From: Lactuca virosa
Lineage: Eukaryota > Streptophyta > Magnoliopsida > Asterales > Asteraceae
Assembly (NCBI GenBank): GCA_928212115.1
Contig: CAKMRJ010003334.1
Coordinates: 41,941,803-42,005,802, forward strand
Direction: 5' to 3'
Length of the DNA stretch: 64,000 bases
Below the pieces are notes generated by a model that searched no databases, had not been told where the DNA came from, and saw only the letters and a program-made list of their open reading frames with translations. The translations under genes were made by a program, and so were the position numbers. Positions 34,904-45,900 of the stretch are shown one piece after another. Position 1 is the stretch's first letter; the number at the start of each line of letters is the position of its first letter.

Positions 34904-35590
34904 TATTAATATATAAATATCTTTGAGAAGTTTGTTTTAATACCATACTAGATTATAACCTGTGAAAACCACGGTCTGTATATTTAAAAATTCTAAATAG
35001 ATAAAAAAAATATAAAAAAACCAAGATATTGTCGATTGTAAGTAATTATGAATTAATTTGTTAAGCAAAACATACATAATAATGTTATTAGGATATGATT
35101 TTGCATTTTCAAAATTTGAATTGAATTTGATTTGAATTTGATTTGTTACAAAAAAAAGGAAATAATAAAAATCATAAAAAAATGACACGTGTCAAAGAGA
35201 CATTCTAAAAAATTGACACGTGTCATTTTTAGGTTCATTTATTAGAAGAATATTAATATATTAATATCTTTGAGAAGTTTGTTTTAATACCATAATAGGT
35301 TATAACCCGTGAAAACCACGGTCTGTATATTTAAAAATTTTAAATAGATAAAAAAAATATATAAAAAAACCAAGATATTGTCGATTGTAAGTAATTATGA
35401 ATTAATCTGTTAAGTAAAATATACATAATAATGTTATTAGGATATGATTTTGTATTTTCAAAATTTGAATTGAATTTGATTTGTTACAAAAAAAAGGAAA
35501 TAATAAAAATCATAAAAAAATAACACGTGTCAAAGAGACATTCTAAAAAACTGACACGTGTCATTTTTAGGTTTCATTTATTAGAAGAAA
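34904..35590 (-). mobile_element. Two tandem non-autonomous Helitron copies
   Basis: Two units of about 345 bp (34904-35250 and 35251-35590) are nearly identical. Each contains, on the minus strand, the hairpin ACCGTGGTTTTCACGGGT-type sequence near its left end and TGACACGTGTCA palindromes near its right end. The first copy keeps the CTAG terminus (34948-34951) with flanking A on the plus strand. The second has lost it (AATAGG). The inferred 5' end is near TTCATTTATTAGA. Head-to-tail tandem copies fit rolling-circle products, but segmental duplication is also possible. Confidence 0.65.
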
Positions 35591-35895
35591 GGTACAGGTA
35601 GATAAACTAATAAATTTTTTATCTAAAAATAAAATAAAGACAAAACTTCAAAAATGGTCCCTGTGGTTTTCGAAAATCTGAAGTTTAGTCCCTAATTTAT
35701 AAAAACCTCACAGATGGTCCCTGTGGTTTCAAAACTTTTAACAAATGGTCATTTTAGCTAACTCCGTTAGCTTTTGGCCGTTAAGTGAAGAGCATTTCTG
35801 TCATTTCACTACCACAGGGACCATTTATGAAGTTTTGCCTTAATTTAAAAAAAAAACGAAAAATAAATATAATTATCTAATATTAAAGGGCCCCC

Positions 35896-35924
35896 CTCAC
35901 TCACTCACTCACTCACTCACTCAC

Positions 35925-35957
<33 letters not shown>
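35896..35957. repeat. (CTCA)n(CT)n microsatellite inside the MULE
   Basis: CTCA units pass into CT units directly after the left inverted repeat. Its counterpart in opposite orientation, (GA)n, lies at 37333-37421. Confidence 0.95.
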
Positions 35958-35959
<2 letters not shown>

Positions 35960-36078
35960 AAAAGAAGCTAAACCATCTGGACCACCATTTCTTTACTCTA
36001 AGAAGAAAGCTTATGTATAAGAAGAAAAAGAGAAGATCGGTATCAAAGAAGATCCATATCTTGTTATTCACCTGACTT

Positions 36079-36366
36079 TCACCTTGAACCATCTCTCATA
36101 ACCATACGTGCAATCGATCTCACCGCCGGAGCCATCTCCCTAAATTTAGACCTCACCTCAATATCATCGGAGCCAGCTTCATCGATTTCATTTATGAACT
36201 CCTCTTCTACCTCTTTATGAGCTGTGGTAAACACTAAGCTTTGGCCAACATATGAACACCGACGATCGCCTCCTCCTTTCAGATACCTCTTCTTGTCAGC
36301 TACCTCAACAGTGCCATCAAAATCAAACGCTTGGTTCCTATTGAAATCAATGGAGAAAGATCCCAA
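36079..36366 (-). CDS. Uncharacterised 95-residue frame inside the MULE
   Basis: The minus-strand frame starts MGSFSIDFNRN and ends MVMRDGSR. It is charged, with a KKRYLKGGGDRRC patch and an acidic EVEEEFINEIDEAGSDD segment. There is no signal peptide or known domain. Its codons look ordered and it lies in the MULE cargo region, so it could be a captured exon or a chance frame. I do not recognise it. Confidence 0.3.
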   Translation of the reverse strand: MGSFSIDFNRNQAFDFDGTVEVADKKRYLKGGGDRRCSYVGQSLVFTTAHKEVEEEFINEIDEAGSDDIEVRSKFREMAPAVRSIARMVMRDGSR

Positions 36367-36837
36367 CCTGGTAAATTAAGCCTTAGAGTTTGTTGTTGGT
36401 TCTTGATGAATTTGATGGAGGTAGAACCGATTTCATGAGTTATAGATGGGTGAGCTTGTATTAACGAAGATCGCAGATGCAGAGCTTTTAGAGGAAGGCG
36501 ACAATGGAGATGATGCTTCCGATTTAGGTCAAATATTATAGGCAGAGCATGAATCTAGGTTATAATTTTAGATTTTGATTTAGGCTTACCAATTTAGGTC
36601 AAATTATGGTGATTTTGCTCCAATTTTGGTGGTATCGGAGAAATAGAGAACGTGAGGGTGATGGGTGAGGGAGGCTATTTTAATTTTTCTAATAGGAGCA
36701 ACTTATCGGAATTTCCAGCGAGTTTCGACGTGACCAGAAGGAGAAAGAGTGCAGATCTGTGAGAGATAGAGCAACAATGGCGGTGGTTGGTGGTCTGGAA
36801 ATTGTAGTGGCGATGGTGGTGCTTCACCACCGGTAGG

Positions 36838-37259
36838 TAGGGGTGGCAAATCGTGCTATCATTTCGTGTTTCTGTCTGACACGACACGACACGACAATGT
36901 TTTTTGTAACACGAACACGACATGACACGATGTCGTGTTTTTTTTAACTAACACAAAAACGAACGAATTAAAAAACGACAAACACGACACGACACGACAA
37001 ATATAACATATACAAAAAACTAGTATATTTAATGAATACTTTATCAAATATAACACGATAAACATGACAAACACAAAAAACACGATAAAGAACTGCTAAA
37101 TCGTGTCAATTTCGTGTCGAATTTTGAACACGAACACGACACGACACGACATCGTGTTTTTTACAGCTAACACGAACACGAATTCAAATTTTAGTTTTGT
37201 CCCAATTTCGTTTCGTGTCGTGTATTTTTGTCGTGTCGTGTCATAAATTGCCACCTCTA
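36838..37259. mobile_element. hAT MITE with CGTGTCGTGT arrays, nested in the MULE
   Basis: The left end TAGGGGTGGCAA and inward-read right end TAGAGGTGGCAA are flanked by an exact 8-bp duplication, CCGGTAGG, at 36830-36837 and 37260-37267. The 422-bp element has no gene. Both halves carry runs of ACACGACACGAC and the complement GTGTCGTGTCGTG, in inverted arrangement, as likely transposase-binding arrays. Confidence 0.85.
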
Positions 37260-37330
37260 CCGGTAGGTGAGGGTCTGATCGGAAGGAGAAAGAGTGCAGA
37301 TCTGGGTTTTTCTTCCCTTTGATTCTTCAT

Positions 37331-37332
<2 letters not shown>

Positions 37333-37421
<89 letters not shown>
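37333..37421. repeat. (GA)n microsatellite inside the MULE
   Basis: About 89 bp of GA units lie just inside the right inverted repeat. Frames across it are artefacts. Confidence 0.97.
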
Positions 37422-37423
<2 letters not shown>

Positions 37424-37687
37424 CTTTAATATTAAATATATTTTTTTTAAAAAATAAGACAAAAGTTCATAAATAGTACCTTTGGTAGTGAAATGACAAA
37501 AATACCCTTCACTTAACGGCCAAATTCTACCGGAGTTAACGAAAAGAACCATTTGTTAAAAGTTTTGAAACCACAGGGACCATCTGTGAGGTTTTTATAA
37601 ATTAGGGACTTATCTTCAGATTTTCGAAAACCACATGGACCATTTTTGAAGTTTTGTCTAAAATAAATAAACAGTCCCAAACACCCA

Positions 37688-38014
37688 TTGATCTTTAGCT
37701 TAATAACGGATTATGTAACCGCATCGACTCTCCCATTCTCCCCCTCCGGCAACGATTCCACTCCTTCCACCAAACTCCAGGCATTCGCCCTCACTCTCAT
37801 CGTCGTCCTCTCCGACTCCGGAATGGTTGGCCACCAAGACTTCGCTTTCGTACTCTTTTCCTTGTTCATGTTCCTCATCACCATTTACCCCACTTCCGCA
37901 CTACTCCTTTCCTCCAACCACAAACCGCATCCTGACCCAGACCCACTACGTATCCAACAACCCGGATACAATGCTGAATTTTTGGTTGACTATGTTCTAC
38001 GACGACTATTCTGA
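37688..38014 (+). pseudogene. Possible fragment of a plant membrane-protein gene
   Basis: The frame of 108 codons has a Ser/Thr/Pro-rich start, then hydrophobic segments around residues 31-42 and 52-76. The string AFALTLIVVLSDSGMV followed by DFAFVLFSLF looks like part of a small family of uncharacterised plant membrane proteins, but I cannot name it. There is no clear upstream continuation, because the MULE ends at 37658. It may be a gene fragment, or lie in the 5' region of the U-box locus. Confidence 0.35.
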
Positions 38015-38811
38015 TTGACTTTTGGGTTTCTTTTATCTTTTAGTTCAAGCACTTGGGAACCTTCCTTCTCATTTCTTTCTTTTTGATCACATCGGCACTT
38101 TCTTACTCTTTTCTTTCAATTTGACAGAGAAATTCAGGGAGAAAGCCCTAATTCCATCCTTTACTAGTAAAACTAAGCAATCCCCTCTTCGTTCTTAGTT
38201 TTCTTTTGCAGCGTTGATTAACCATTTTGCATCAATATTTATACTAAAAGCTGAAGGATGAATTCAGCTCTGCAGAACTACAATTGAGTAGCAAAATACA
38301 AGGTGATTTTTCTTGGTTTTTGTTCTCTCGTTTTTTATTGTGATATGATTCGCAAGTAGTTAGTGGATTTTGTTGTAAGTTTCTGATCGGAAGGGATTAT
38401 ATAGTGGACACTGGACTGAATATTATTTATGCTGTTTTTTTGGGGGTTTTGCATTGATTATTGCCAATGGAAATTCTGATGTGGTTTAGAAATTTTTTGT
38501 ATGATGTTTGAATGCTATGATGTGAACTTGTGGTCTTTGAAAGTTTGCTGATACCTTGAGAGTATACCAATATAAACCGCGTTCATATAAAGTAATCAAC
38601 CTGTTGTTCTTTATTTAATCACTTCATGTTTATATTTTTGGTACAAAGTTTACATTTTCGACAAAAACTCATGATACAAATTAAGTCAAAATCAAGTTGT
38701 TGTTGATCCGTTGGTTGACAGTTATGTTCTTTTTTCTTTTTTTCACTTTGACTTTTTCCACTGAACATTATCATTTGTCTTTTATGTCTTCCACAGGGTA
38801 CACTCAGTCTA
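38015..38811 (+). promoter_or_regulatory. Upstream region and 5' UTR intron of the U-box gene
   Basis: A leader exon probably ends with AAATACAAG at 38302. A GT-AG intron follows to CCACAG at 38796, 16 bases before the start codon. No clear TATA box was assigned. This is the usual layout for plant genes with leader introns. Confidence 0.5.
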
Positions 38812-40389
38812 ATGGATGGAAGTCAAGGACTTAGTAGCCAATCAGATGATAGCTTTCAATACAAAAGAGAACACATAGAGCCTACTTATAATGCATTCAT
38901 ATGCCGTTTTACAAAACAAATCATGAGAGATCCTGTTACCTTGGAAAATGGGCAAACTTTTGAGCGCGAGTCTATTGAAAATTGGTTCAATAGATGCAAA
39001 GAGAACAACAAAAAGCTGGTTTGCCCCTTAACATATAAAGAACTAAAAACAACTGATATGATTCCAAATATTGCTTTGAGGAACACAATTGAAGTAATGG
39101 AAAGCCAGAAATGAAGCTGTTCAGCTTGACATGACACGCAAGTTGTTAAATATTGGTTGTCCCGAGACTGATATTTTGCAGGCTTTGGAGTTTCTTCAAC
39201 ACCTTTGCCAAAAAAATATTTCAAATAAGCATATAATCAATAATGCTGATTTAATACCAATGATTGTAGGCATGTTGAAGATTAGTAACTGCAGAGTGAG
39301 GTGTAGAGCTTTAGAGACTCTGCGTATTGTGGTGGAGGACGATGAAGATAATAAGGTTGCTAAATGTTTAATATCAAAATCGGTCATGGAAATTGCATGC
39401 TTTATTCACTTCTTACAAAACTTTTTATAAGATTCTTTTTTTTTTGTGTTGCAGGAAATAGTGGTGGGAGGGGATAATGTGAACACAATAGTGAAGTTAT
39501 TGTCTGATGAACAACCGAAAGTAAGAGAGGAAGCTATCTCCTTGCTCTTTGAGCTCTCGAAATCCGAGGCTATGTGTGAAAAAATCGGGTCTGTTAATGG
39601 AGCAATCCTGATATTAATTGGAATGACTAGTAGTAAATCTGAAAATGTGTCGACTGTTGAGAAGGCGGATAAAATTCTTGGAAATTTGGAGAACAATGAG
39701 AATAATGCGAGGCAAATGGCTGAAAATGGTAGATTGCAACCTCTTTTGACACTTCTCATTGAAGGTACTTTGCATAAACTTCTAGACTTTAATTAGTTTA
39801 TAAATATATTAGTGCATATGATGTTGAGGTGGGTACACTGTGACTATGCGTTGTATTTCAATCTTGAGATATGTGCTCAACTTCAAGATCAATTTCAACC
39901 CAACCCTAGACACTCACCCAAACATATACGGGGGCTTAAAAGTTGAAGATACACCCGTTTTCTCATGTCATATCTGATAAAATTTCTTCAGTTTTTTGAT
40001 CAAGTGAGGTCATATGAACACTCCTTGTTCTAGGTTTCCAAGTCTTTATGATACCACTTGAGAACACTTACATGGAAGGTTGGGTGTATCTTCAACTTGG
40101 GCAGAGTTGAAGTTAATATATACCTTCCTAACACATTTGATCACTGGGAAAGGGTACTAACTACCAACCCCTTATGTACCTTCTGCAATGATTTGATTTG
40201 TTGAGGTAGAAGTTTACCATCACTCAATCCTCTATGTGATAATATAAATTTCCACATACGTTTTAAAAATCCAAACATTCAAAATATCATATTAATATTA
40301 ACAATTAAATATTTGAAGTTTAAATAGAAGTAGTTTCATATATAACTCATAACACAAAAACATGATCAACATAATTAAAAGAACATAAC

Positions 40390-41310
40390 AAATCTAAAAA
40401 TTAGTCTACCCTTGTGCTTTTTTCCTTTCCATTCAAGTTTATGTTTTATAGATTAATGTCCCACTTTTTGTGCGGTCCTGATTTGTAACTAAAAAAACAC
40501 AATTAAGGAAGAATGTTTGAATGAATATAAATCAATTTGTCCGCCCTCTTACAATTAAAATGGTTGACCTTCACATTGTGAATGTATGAGTAAGTGCTCC
40601 AATTTCTCTTTGTTGAAGAGTTGCTAATAGGTTGTGAAAGTACCTTTTTAGCAACCCCTGCTAGTTTTGGGGTTTCCAAACCATAACTCGACCACCGGTC
40701 CATTGGTTTCACTGTCACTGCATCTATTTGCGTTGCTCCCATCAAATAAAGTCCTTTTTTATATGAAAAGTCGTAGATTTTTCTCGTAAAAAACTCTCTT
40801 CTTTATTTTCAGTAATTCGTTCAAATACTTGTATTACACCTACTACATCTTCTTTATCATGATTTGGAGCTTTTCTAGGAATTCCACATGGGACTAACTT
40901 CTGAAGATAACGTTTATCGTAAAATCGTGGAGTCAATGCAAACCTAAAAAATTGTAAGAAATTGGTCGTCTCTTTCCATCTCGCTAGCACAACTCTCAAC
41001 TTTATAGTAATTAGAAAAATATTGATTATCGTTCATGACATCTTTAATCTATTCTGACATGTCCGTTTCTCATGTTATTTCTCCCATTTTGGACCCTCAT
41101 CGTTACACCATTTGATCATTAAAAAATTGGTTTTGTTGTAGCAATGCTTACATACCTAAGCTTTTGAAGCAAATCCGGTCTTTACTACTTTATATTGCAA
41201 TGTTTACACACCCAAACATTTGCACCACCACCCATGCCAATAATGTCGATTACATTAAAAAGTGGCTTCGAATCATTCACTAGCCGTGGAGTTTGAGTAT
41301 GAGGATGAAG
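40390..41310 (-). pseudogene. hAT transposase relic with BED finger, minus strand
   Basis: Reading the minus strand, GGGANVWVCKHC near 41230-41190 is the start of a BED zinc finger. The C-terminal dimerisation region is visible at 40745-40503, with SSTKRNWSTYSYIHNVK and RADKLIYIHSN. Most of the catalytic core is missing and there are stops. This places it with hAT transposases of the DUF659 type. It faces away from a related copy at 41430-48020. Confidence 0.7.
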
Positions 41311-41491
41311 GGACAGTAAAGAGGCTCTAGCTACTACAATTGCTCTTAATTGATGAAGGGGCAAGGTTAAACAAAGAGACGAGAACACTAGAAAAATCAA
41401 ACAAAGTGTTGGTGAAACTACAAGGAGTGATGATTTTTCGGTGATGATATGGGTCCTAAAATGGGAGAAATATAAAAAACGGACATGTAAG

Positions 41492-41827
41492 TGTTGGTTT
41501 AATCCAGAGGGCATATTGGGAAATTTATGTTTATTTAGTTGTTTGACTCTTTCAAAAGGCCATGTTGGCCATATTTCCTTTTCTTTAGGCGTAATCAAGA
41601 AGTGGGTTAGTTGCCCCAGTAGTTTAGGAAGCATTTTCCTTATATAGTTGTAGTCAATTTCCCTTTTACGAATGAGCATGAAAAAATCAGAAAAGTTGCC
41701 CCAATCTGCTCTTGTTTCAGTTCTGCAGTAAAGTGTGTAGAGTTTTGTCCCACCTGCACACACCTTTCTTGTTCTCTGTGATTACCCTTTGAATAAAGCC
41801 CATACCCTTTCTGTGCAAAAGACAATA
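41492..41827 (+). repeat. 5' LTR of the copia element
   Basis: The 336-bp repeat contains GAATAAAG near its end as a likely polyadenylation signal. Confidence 0.93.
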
Positions 41828-41830
41828 TTT

Positions 41831-41842
41831 TGGTATCAGAGC
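41831..41842 (+). promoter_or_regulatory. Primer-binding site, initiator tRNA-Met
   Basis: TGGTATCAGAGC lies three bases after the LTR and is the standard copia primer site. Confidence 0.9.
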
Positions 41843-41860
41843 AGAGCTTTAACCTGGTGT

Positions 41861-42832
41861 ATGCCCAAATACCAACCTCGTGCACTCAACATGGGAGACA
41901 AAAATGAAAGGAATGAGAAGGACGGACCCATCACGTTGCACTACCCTATGCTCTCAAGAAGCAATTATGCTGTGTGGGCAATAAAGATGCGTGTTTTCAT
42001 GCAAGCTCAAGGCGTCTGGGACGCTGTTGAACCCCGCACCCCCAATACGGTTGTCGAAGTGAAGAAGGATAAAATGGCCTTGGCGGCCATTTATCAAGGC
42101 ATACCGAAAGATTTGTTACTGTCGTTGGCAGAGAAGCAAACGGCTAAGGAGGCATGGACAGCACTCAAGACTATGTTCATGGGAGCATATAGGGTTAAGA
42201 CTGCGAGAGTCCAAACCCTCAAGGCGGAGTTCGAACTGTTAAGCATGAAAGAAACGGAGACGATTGACGAGTTTGCTGTGAAAGTGAACAATGTAGTAAG
42301 TAACATAAGAGCTTTGGGTGATACTGTAGAAGAAGATTATGTGGTAAAGAAATTACTTCGTGCAGTACTGTCCAAGTTTGTTCAAATAGCCTCTACTATT
42401 GAACAATTCGCTGATTTAGACAACATGTCTGTTGAAGAAGTAATTGGAAGATTGAAAGCTCATGAAGAACGGGTAAAGGGGCACAACGGGCACACAGAAA
42501 ACACAGAAGGAAAACTTCTCTTGACCCATCAAGAGTGGTCTGATAGAACAAAGAAGAAGAGAGATGAAGATCAGAAGTCATCCCAGCGAGACAACCGACA
42601 CAATAGCAGTTCTCGTGGCCGAGGGAGAGGTCGTGGGAGGAGTGGTACCTGGTTTGGCCGTGGTGGGCGGCGCGGTGGTGGCGCTCATCACAATAGAGAA
42701 GGAGGGTGCGGATCATCAAACAATAGTGACAAAGAGAAGATACAGTGTTATAACTGTCAAGACTTTGGGCACTACGCTTTCCAATGCAAAAATCCACGTC
42801 GTGAAAGGAATCAAGAGGCCAACTTAACATAA
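41861..42832 (+). CDS. gag: Copia gag (UBN2-type capsid and CCHC nucleocapsid)
   Basis: The likely start is ATG at 41861 or 41891, because the longer open frame begins inside the LTR. The capsid-type region includes SRSNYAVWAIKMRVFMQAQG and KTMFMGAYRVKTARVQTLK. It is followed by an Arg/Gly-rich stretch and the knuckle CYNCQDFGHYAFQC near 42750-42790. The frame ends with TAA at 42830. The next 150 bases continue in the same frame up to the protease motif, so this stop is probably a mutation of an originally joined gag-pol. Gag packages element RNA in virus-like particles. Confidence 0.88.
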   Translation: MPKYQPRALNMGDKNERNEKDGPITLHYPMLSRSNYAVWAIKMRVFMQAQGVWDAVEPRTPNTVVEVKKDKMALAAIYQGIPKDLLLSLAEKQTAKEAWTALKTMFMGAYRVKTARVQTLKAEFELLSMKETETIDEFAVKVNNVVSNIRALGDTVEEDYVVKKLLRAVLSKFVQIASTIEQFADLDNMSVEEVIGRLKAHEERVKGHNGHTENTEGKLLLTHQEWSDRTKKKRDEDQKSSQRDNRHNSSSRGRGRGRGRSGTWFGRGGRRGGGAHHNREGGCGSSNNSDKEKIQCYNCQDFGHYAFQCKNPRRERNQEANLT

Positions 42833-42995
42833 GTACCAGATGATGATGAACCAGCTTTGTTGTTGTCTACATACAACTCTGAAAAGGTGTTCCATGAGGT
42901 GTTTCTTAATGAGGAAAAAGTCACGCCAAAGCTAAGATTAAAAGGGGATGAAACAAGCAAATCTAAGGTGTGGTACTTAGACAATGGAGCTACAA
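42833..42995 (+). pseudogene. Copia protease region, frameshifted at the active site
   Basis: In the gag frame this encodes a short linker and then VWYLDNGAT, the usual Asp-containing protease active site. A stop follows at once because a base is missing before AATCATATG. The downstream NHMTREEEKF continues in the next frame at about 42993. The catalytic Asp is present but separated from the rest of the domain. Confidence 0.75.
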
Positions 42996-45900
42996 TCATA
43001 TGACAAGAGAAGAAGAAAAGTTTCGTGAAATTGATATGACCATAAAAGGATATGTCAGGTTCGGGGATGGCTCCAAAGTTCGAATAGAAGGCAAAGGAGC
43101 AATACTATTTCTGTGTAAAAATGGTGAACAAAGACTGCTTCGGGAGGTGTATTATATCCCAAGCTTATGCAGCAACATAATAAGCCTGGGACAGTTAGCT
43201 GAAGGGGGTGACAAGATACTCATGCATGGAGCATATTTGTGGATTCATGATAGAACCGGGAGGCTACTGATGAAAGTCACAAGATCAGCAAACCGTTTGT
43301 ACAAGATAGCCTTGAATGAGATTGAAGGGAAATGCTTACTCGGTAGTGAAGAAAACGAAAGAAGTTGGTTATGGCATAACCGCCTAGGGCACGTAAACTT
43401 CACTTCACTTAGACATATGTCAGAGACTAACATGGTTCGTGGGCTGCCATGTATTCGAGCCCCCTTAAGTCCATGCGAAGGATGCTTAGTCGGGAAACAA
43501 ACACGAACCTCACAGCCAACAGAAGCCAACTTCAGAGCAACAAGAAGACTCGAGTTAGTGCACGGGGACTTGTGTGGCCCAATCACACCAGTCACACCAT
43601 CAGGAAAGAGGTATTTCTTACTTCTAGTAGATGACTTCACTCGTGTTATGTGGATTCATCTCATGAACACGAAAGATGAGACTTTGGGTGTGTTCAAAAG
43701 ATTCCGGGAACTTGTAGAAAATGAAACAGGTGACAAGATCAAGACTTTTAGATCAGACAGGGGTGGAGAGTTTGTATCCAAAGATTTCAGTAACTATTGT
43801 GAAGAAACAGGTCTGAATCGACACTACACGGCACCCTACACCCCCCAACAAAACGGGGTCGTGGAGAGGAGGAATAGAACAGTAGTAGAGATGGTTAGAA
43901 CAATTCTGAAGTTCAAAAGGGTGCCAGAGACATTATGGGGAGAAGCAGCAAGACATGCAGTGTATGTGCTTAACCGTGTGTCAACAAAGGCGTTAGAAAA
44001 CACAACCCCATACGAGTGTTGGACCGGAAGAAAACCAAATGTTGAACACCTGCGGGTGTTTGGCTGCATCGCTCATGCAAAAGTCATGAAAGGCCATCTC
44101 AAGAAACTTGAGGATAGGAGCAAGAAATATGTGTATCTTGGAACAGAAATCGGAAGCAAAGCATACAGATTGCTTGATCCCAACACTGGAAAGATTTGTG
44201 TGAGTAAAAATGTGTGCTTTGAGGAAGACAAAGGGTGGATATGGGAGAACTCTGAACGATTTAAAGAACATTTAGGTTGTCCATTGGTTGTGGAAGGATA
44301 CAACGAGGAGGCTGGTGAACAGGTACAATATGATGCACCTTCAGAAACTTGGGGCTTTAGTGAAGGTGATACTCCAATGGACTTCTTCAATATAAGTCAA
44401 CAGGCCCACTCCGAAAATGAACAGAACCCAACAGAACAGGCCCACAACTCTCCGATAAACATTCTTTCGTCTTCACCATCTAACCCTAGTACACCCACAA
44501 GTTCAACAGGATCAAATACCACCACCTCAGAATCAACAGGTGGTGGTGCACCAAAGAGATACCGCCGGCTGTCGGATATCTATAGACAAGAAGATGAACT
44601 CCTGCTCACTTTGGATCACGAAGAACCAAGCTCTTTTGAAGCAGCAAAGAGTAATGTCGAGTGGGTAAAAGCCATGAAGAGCGAATTGAGTGCCATTGAG
44701 AAAAACAAGACATGGGAATTGGTGAAGCTGCCACAGGGCCGAAAACCCATTGGTCTCAAGTGGGTTTTTAAACTGAAGCGGGACCCAAAAGGAAACATCT
44801 TGAAGCATAAAGCTCGGTTAGCAGCGAAGGGGTATGTTCAGAAACAAGGGATCGATTTTGAAGAAGTCTTCGCTCCAGTGGCCCATCTCGAAACAGTAAG
44901 AGTACTTCTAGCTCTCGCAGGCAAGAATGGATGGCGAGTCCATCATTTAGATGTGAAGTCAGCATTCTTACACGGGAAGATGGAGGAGGAAGTGTATGTA
45001 TCACAACCGGAGGGTTTTGTGAAGAAAAACTCGACATGTATGGTGTACAAACTGTCCAAGGCACTGTATGGCCTTCGACAACCCCCTCGGGCTTGGAATG
45101 CATGCCTTGATAAGTACCTGAAGCAGATTGGTTTCAGAAGATGTGTTCATGAGTATGCAGTGTACATAAGAAAGTCAAAAGAAAATGTGTTGATAGTCGG
45201 GGTCTACGTTGATGACCTCATTGTCACCGGAGGAAATGAGGATGAAGTAATCACATTCAAGAAACAAATGAACCAGGAATTTGAAATGAGCGACTTGGGG
45301 CTGTTGTCATACTACTTGGGTATTGAGGTGACTCAAGAAGAGAACGGAATCAACTTAAAACAAATAGGGTATGCTAAGAGTTTGTTGAAAAAAATAGGCA
45401 TGGAAGAATGCAATGGGGCAGAGGTACCCATGGAGCACAAGCTGGAATTGACAAAGGATGAAGATGGTGAACCCGTAAATGCTACTGAATATAGAAGTAT
45501 TGTTGGTGGTCTAAGATACTTATGCCACACTAGACCTGACATAGCATATTCAGTGGGAATTGTAAGTCGTTTCCTTCAAAGGCCCACTAAACTTCACCAT
45601 CAAGTTGTGAAGAGAATTTTAAGATATGTACAGGGAACTCTCAATCTTGGACTGTTTTACCCTCAAAGCTCTAGAAAGAATGAAGTGATTGCATTCTCAG
45701 ATAGCAATCACGCCCGAGACCTGGTTGACAGAAGAAGTACAAGTGGAATGGTGTTCTACTTGAATGAAAGTCTAGTGACATGGAGTTCCCAGAAACAGAG
45801 GTGTGTTGCACTGTCATCGTGTGAAGCCGAGTTTATGGCAGCAACTATGGCAACATGTCAAGGAGTCTGGCTTCGTCGTTTAATCCAGGAGGTAACAGGG

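Larger units (their letters stand above)
35639..37658. mobile_element. MULE with long terminal inverted repeats, possible Pack-MULE
   Basis: Inverted repeats of about 250 bp (35639-35892 and 37426-37658) start GACAAAACTTCAAAAATGGT. An exact 9-bp TSD, TAAAATAAA, lies at 35630-35638 and 37659-37667, the length typical of Mutator-like elements. No MURA transposase is present. The interior includes (CT)n and (GA)n tracts at its edges, a minus-strand reading frame at 36079-36366, further GC-richer DNA, and a nested hAT MITE. Such cargo can be captured host sequence, but the source is not recognised. Confidence 0.85.

Noticed and set aside
37241..37552. Frames across the GA microsatellite
   Set aside because: They are Ser-Leu or Arg-Glu runs produced by the repeat itself.
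39092..39097. A mini-intron starting at GTAATG to explain the first U-box frameshift
   Set aside because: Coding similarity resumes immediately in the next frame, leaving no room for an intron.
41185..41763. 192-codon minus-strand frame across the copia LTR as a host gene
   Set aside because: Only its C-terminal end is meaningful (BED finger of the hAT relic); the rest is antisense LTR.
42830..42832. Copia gag stop as a programmed readthrough or natural gag-pol boundary
   Set aside because: The frame continues sensibly to the protease and is then shifted again at the active site, which looks like decay. Natural use cannot be fully excluded without relatives.
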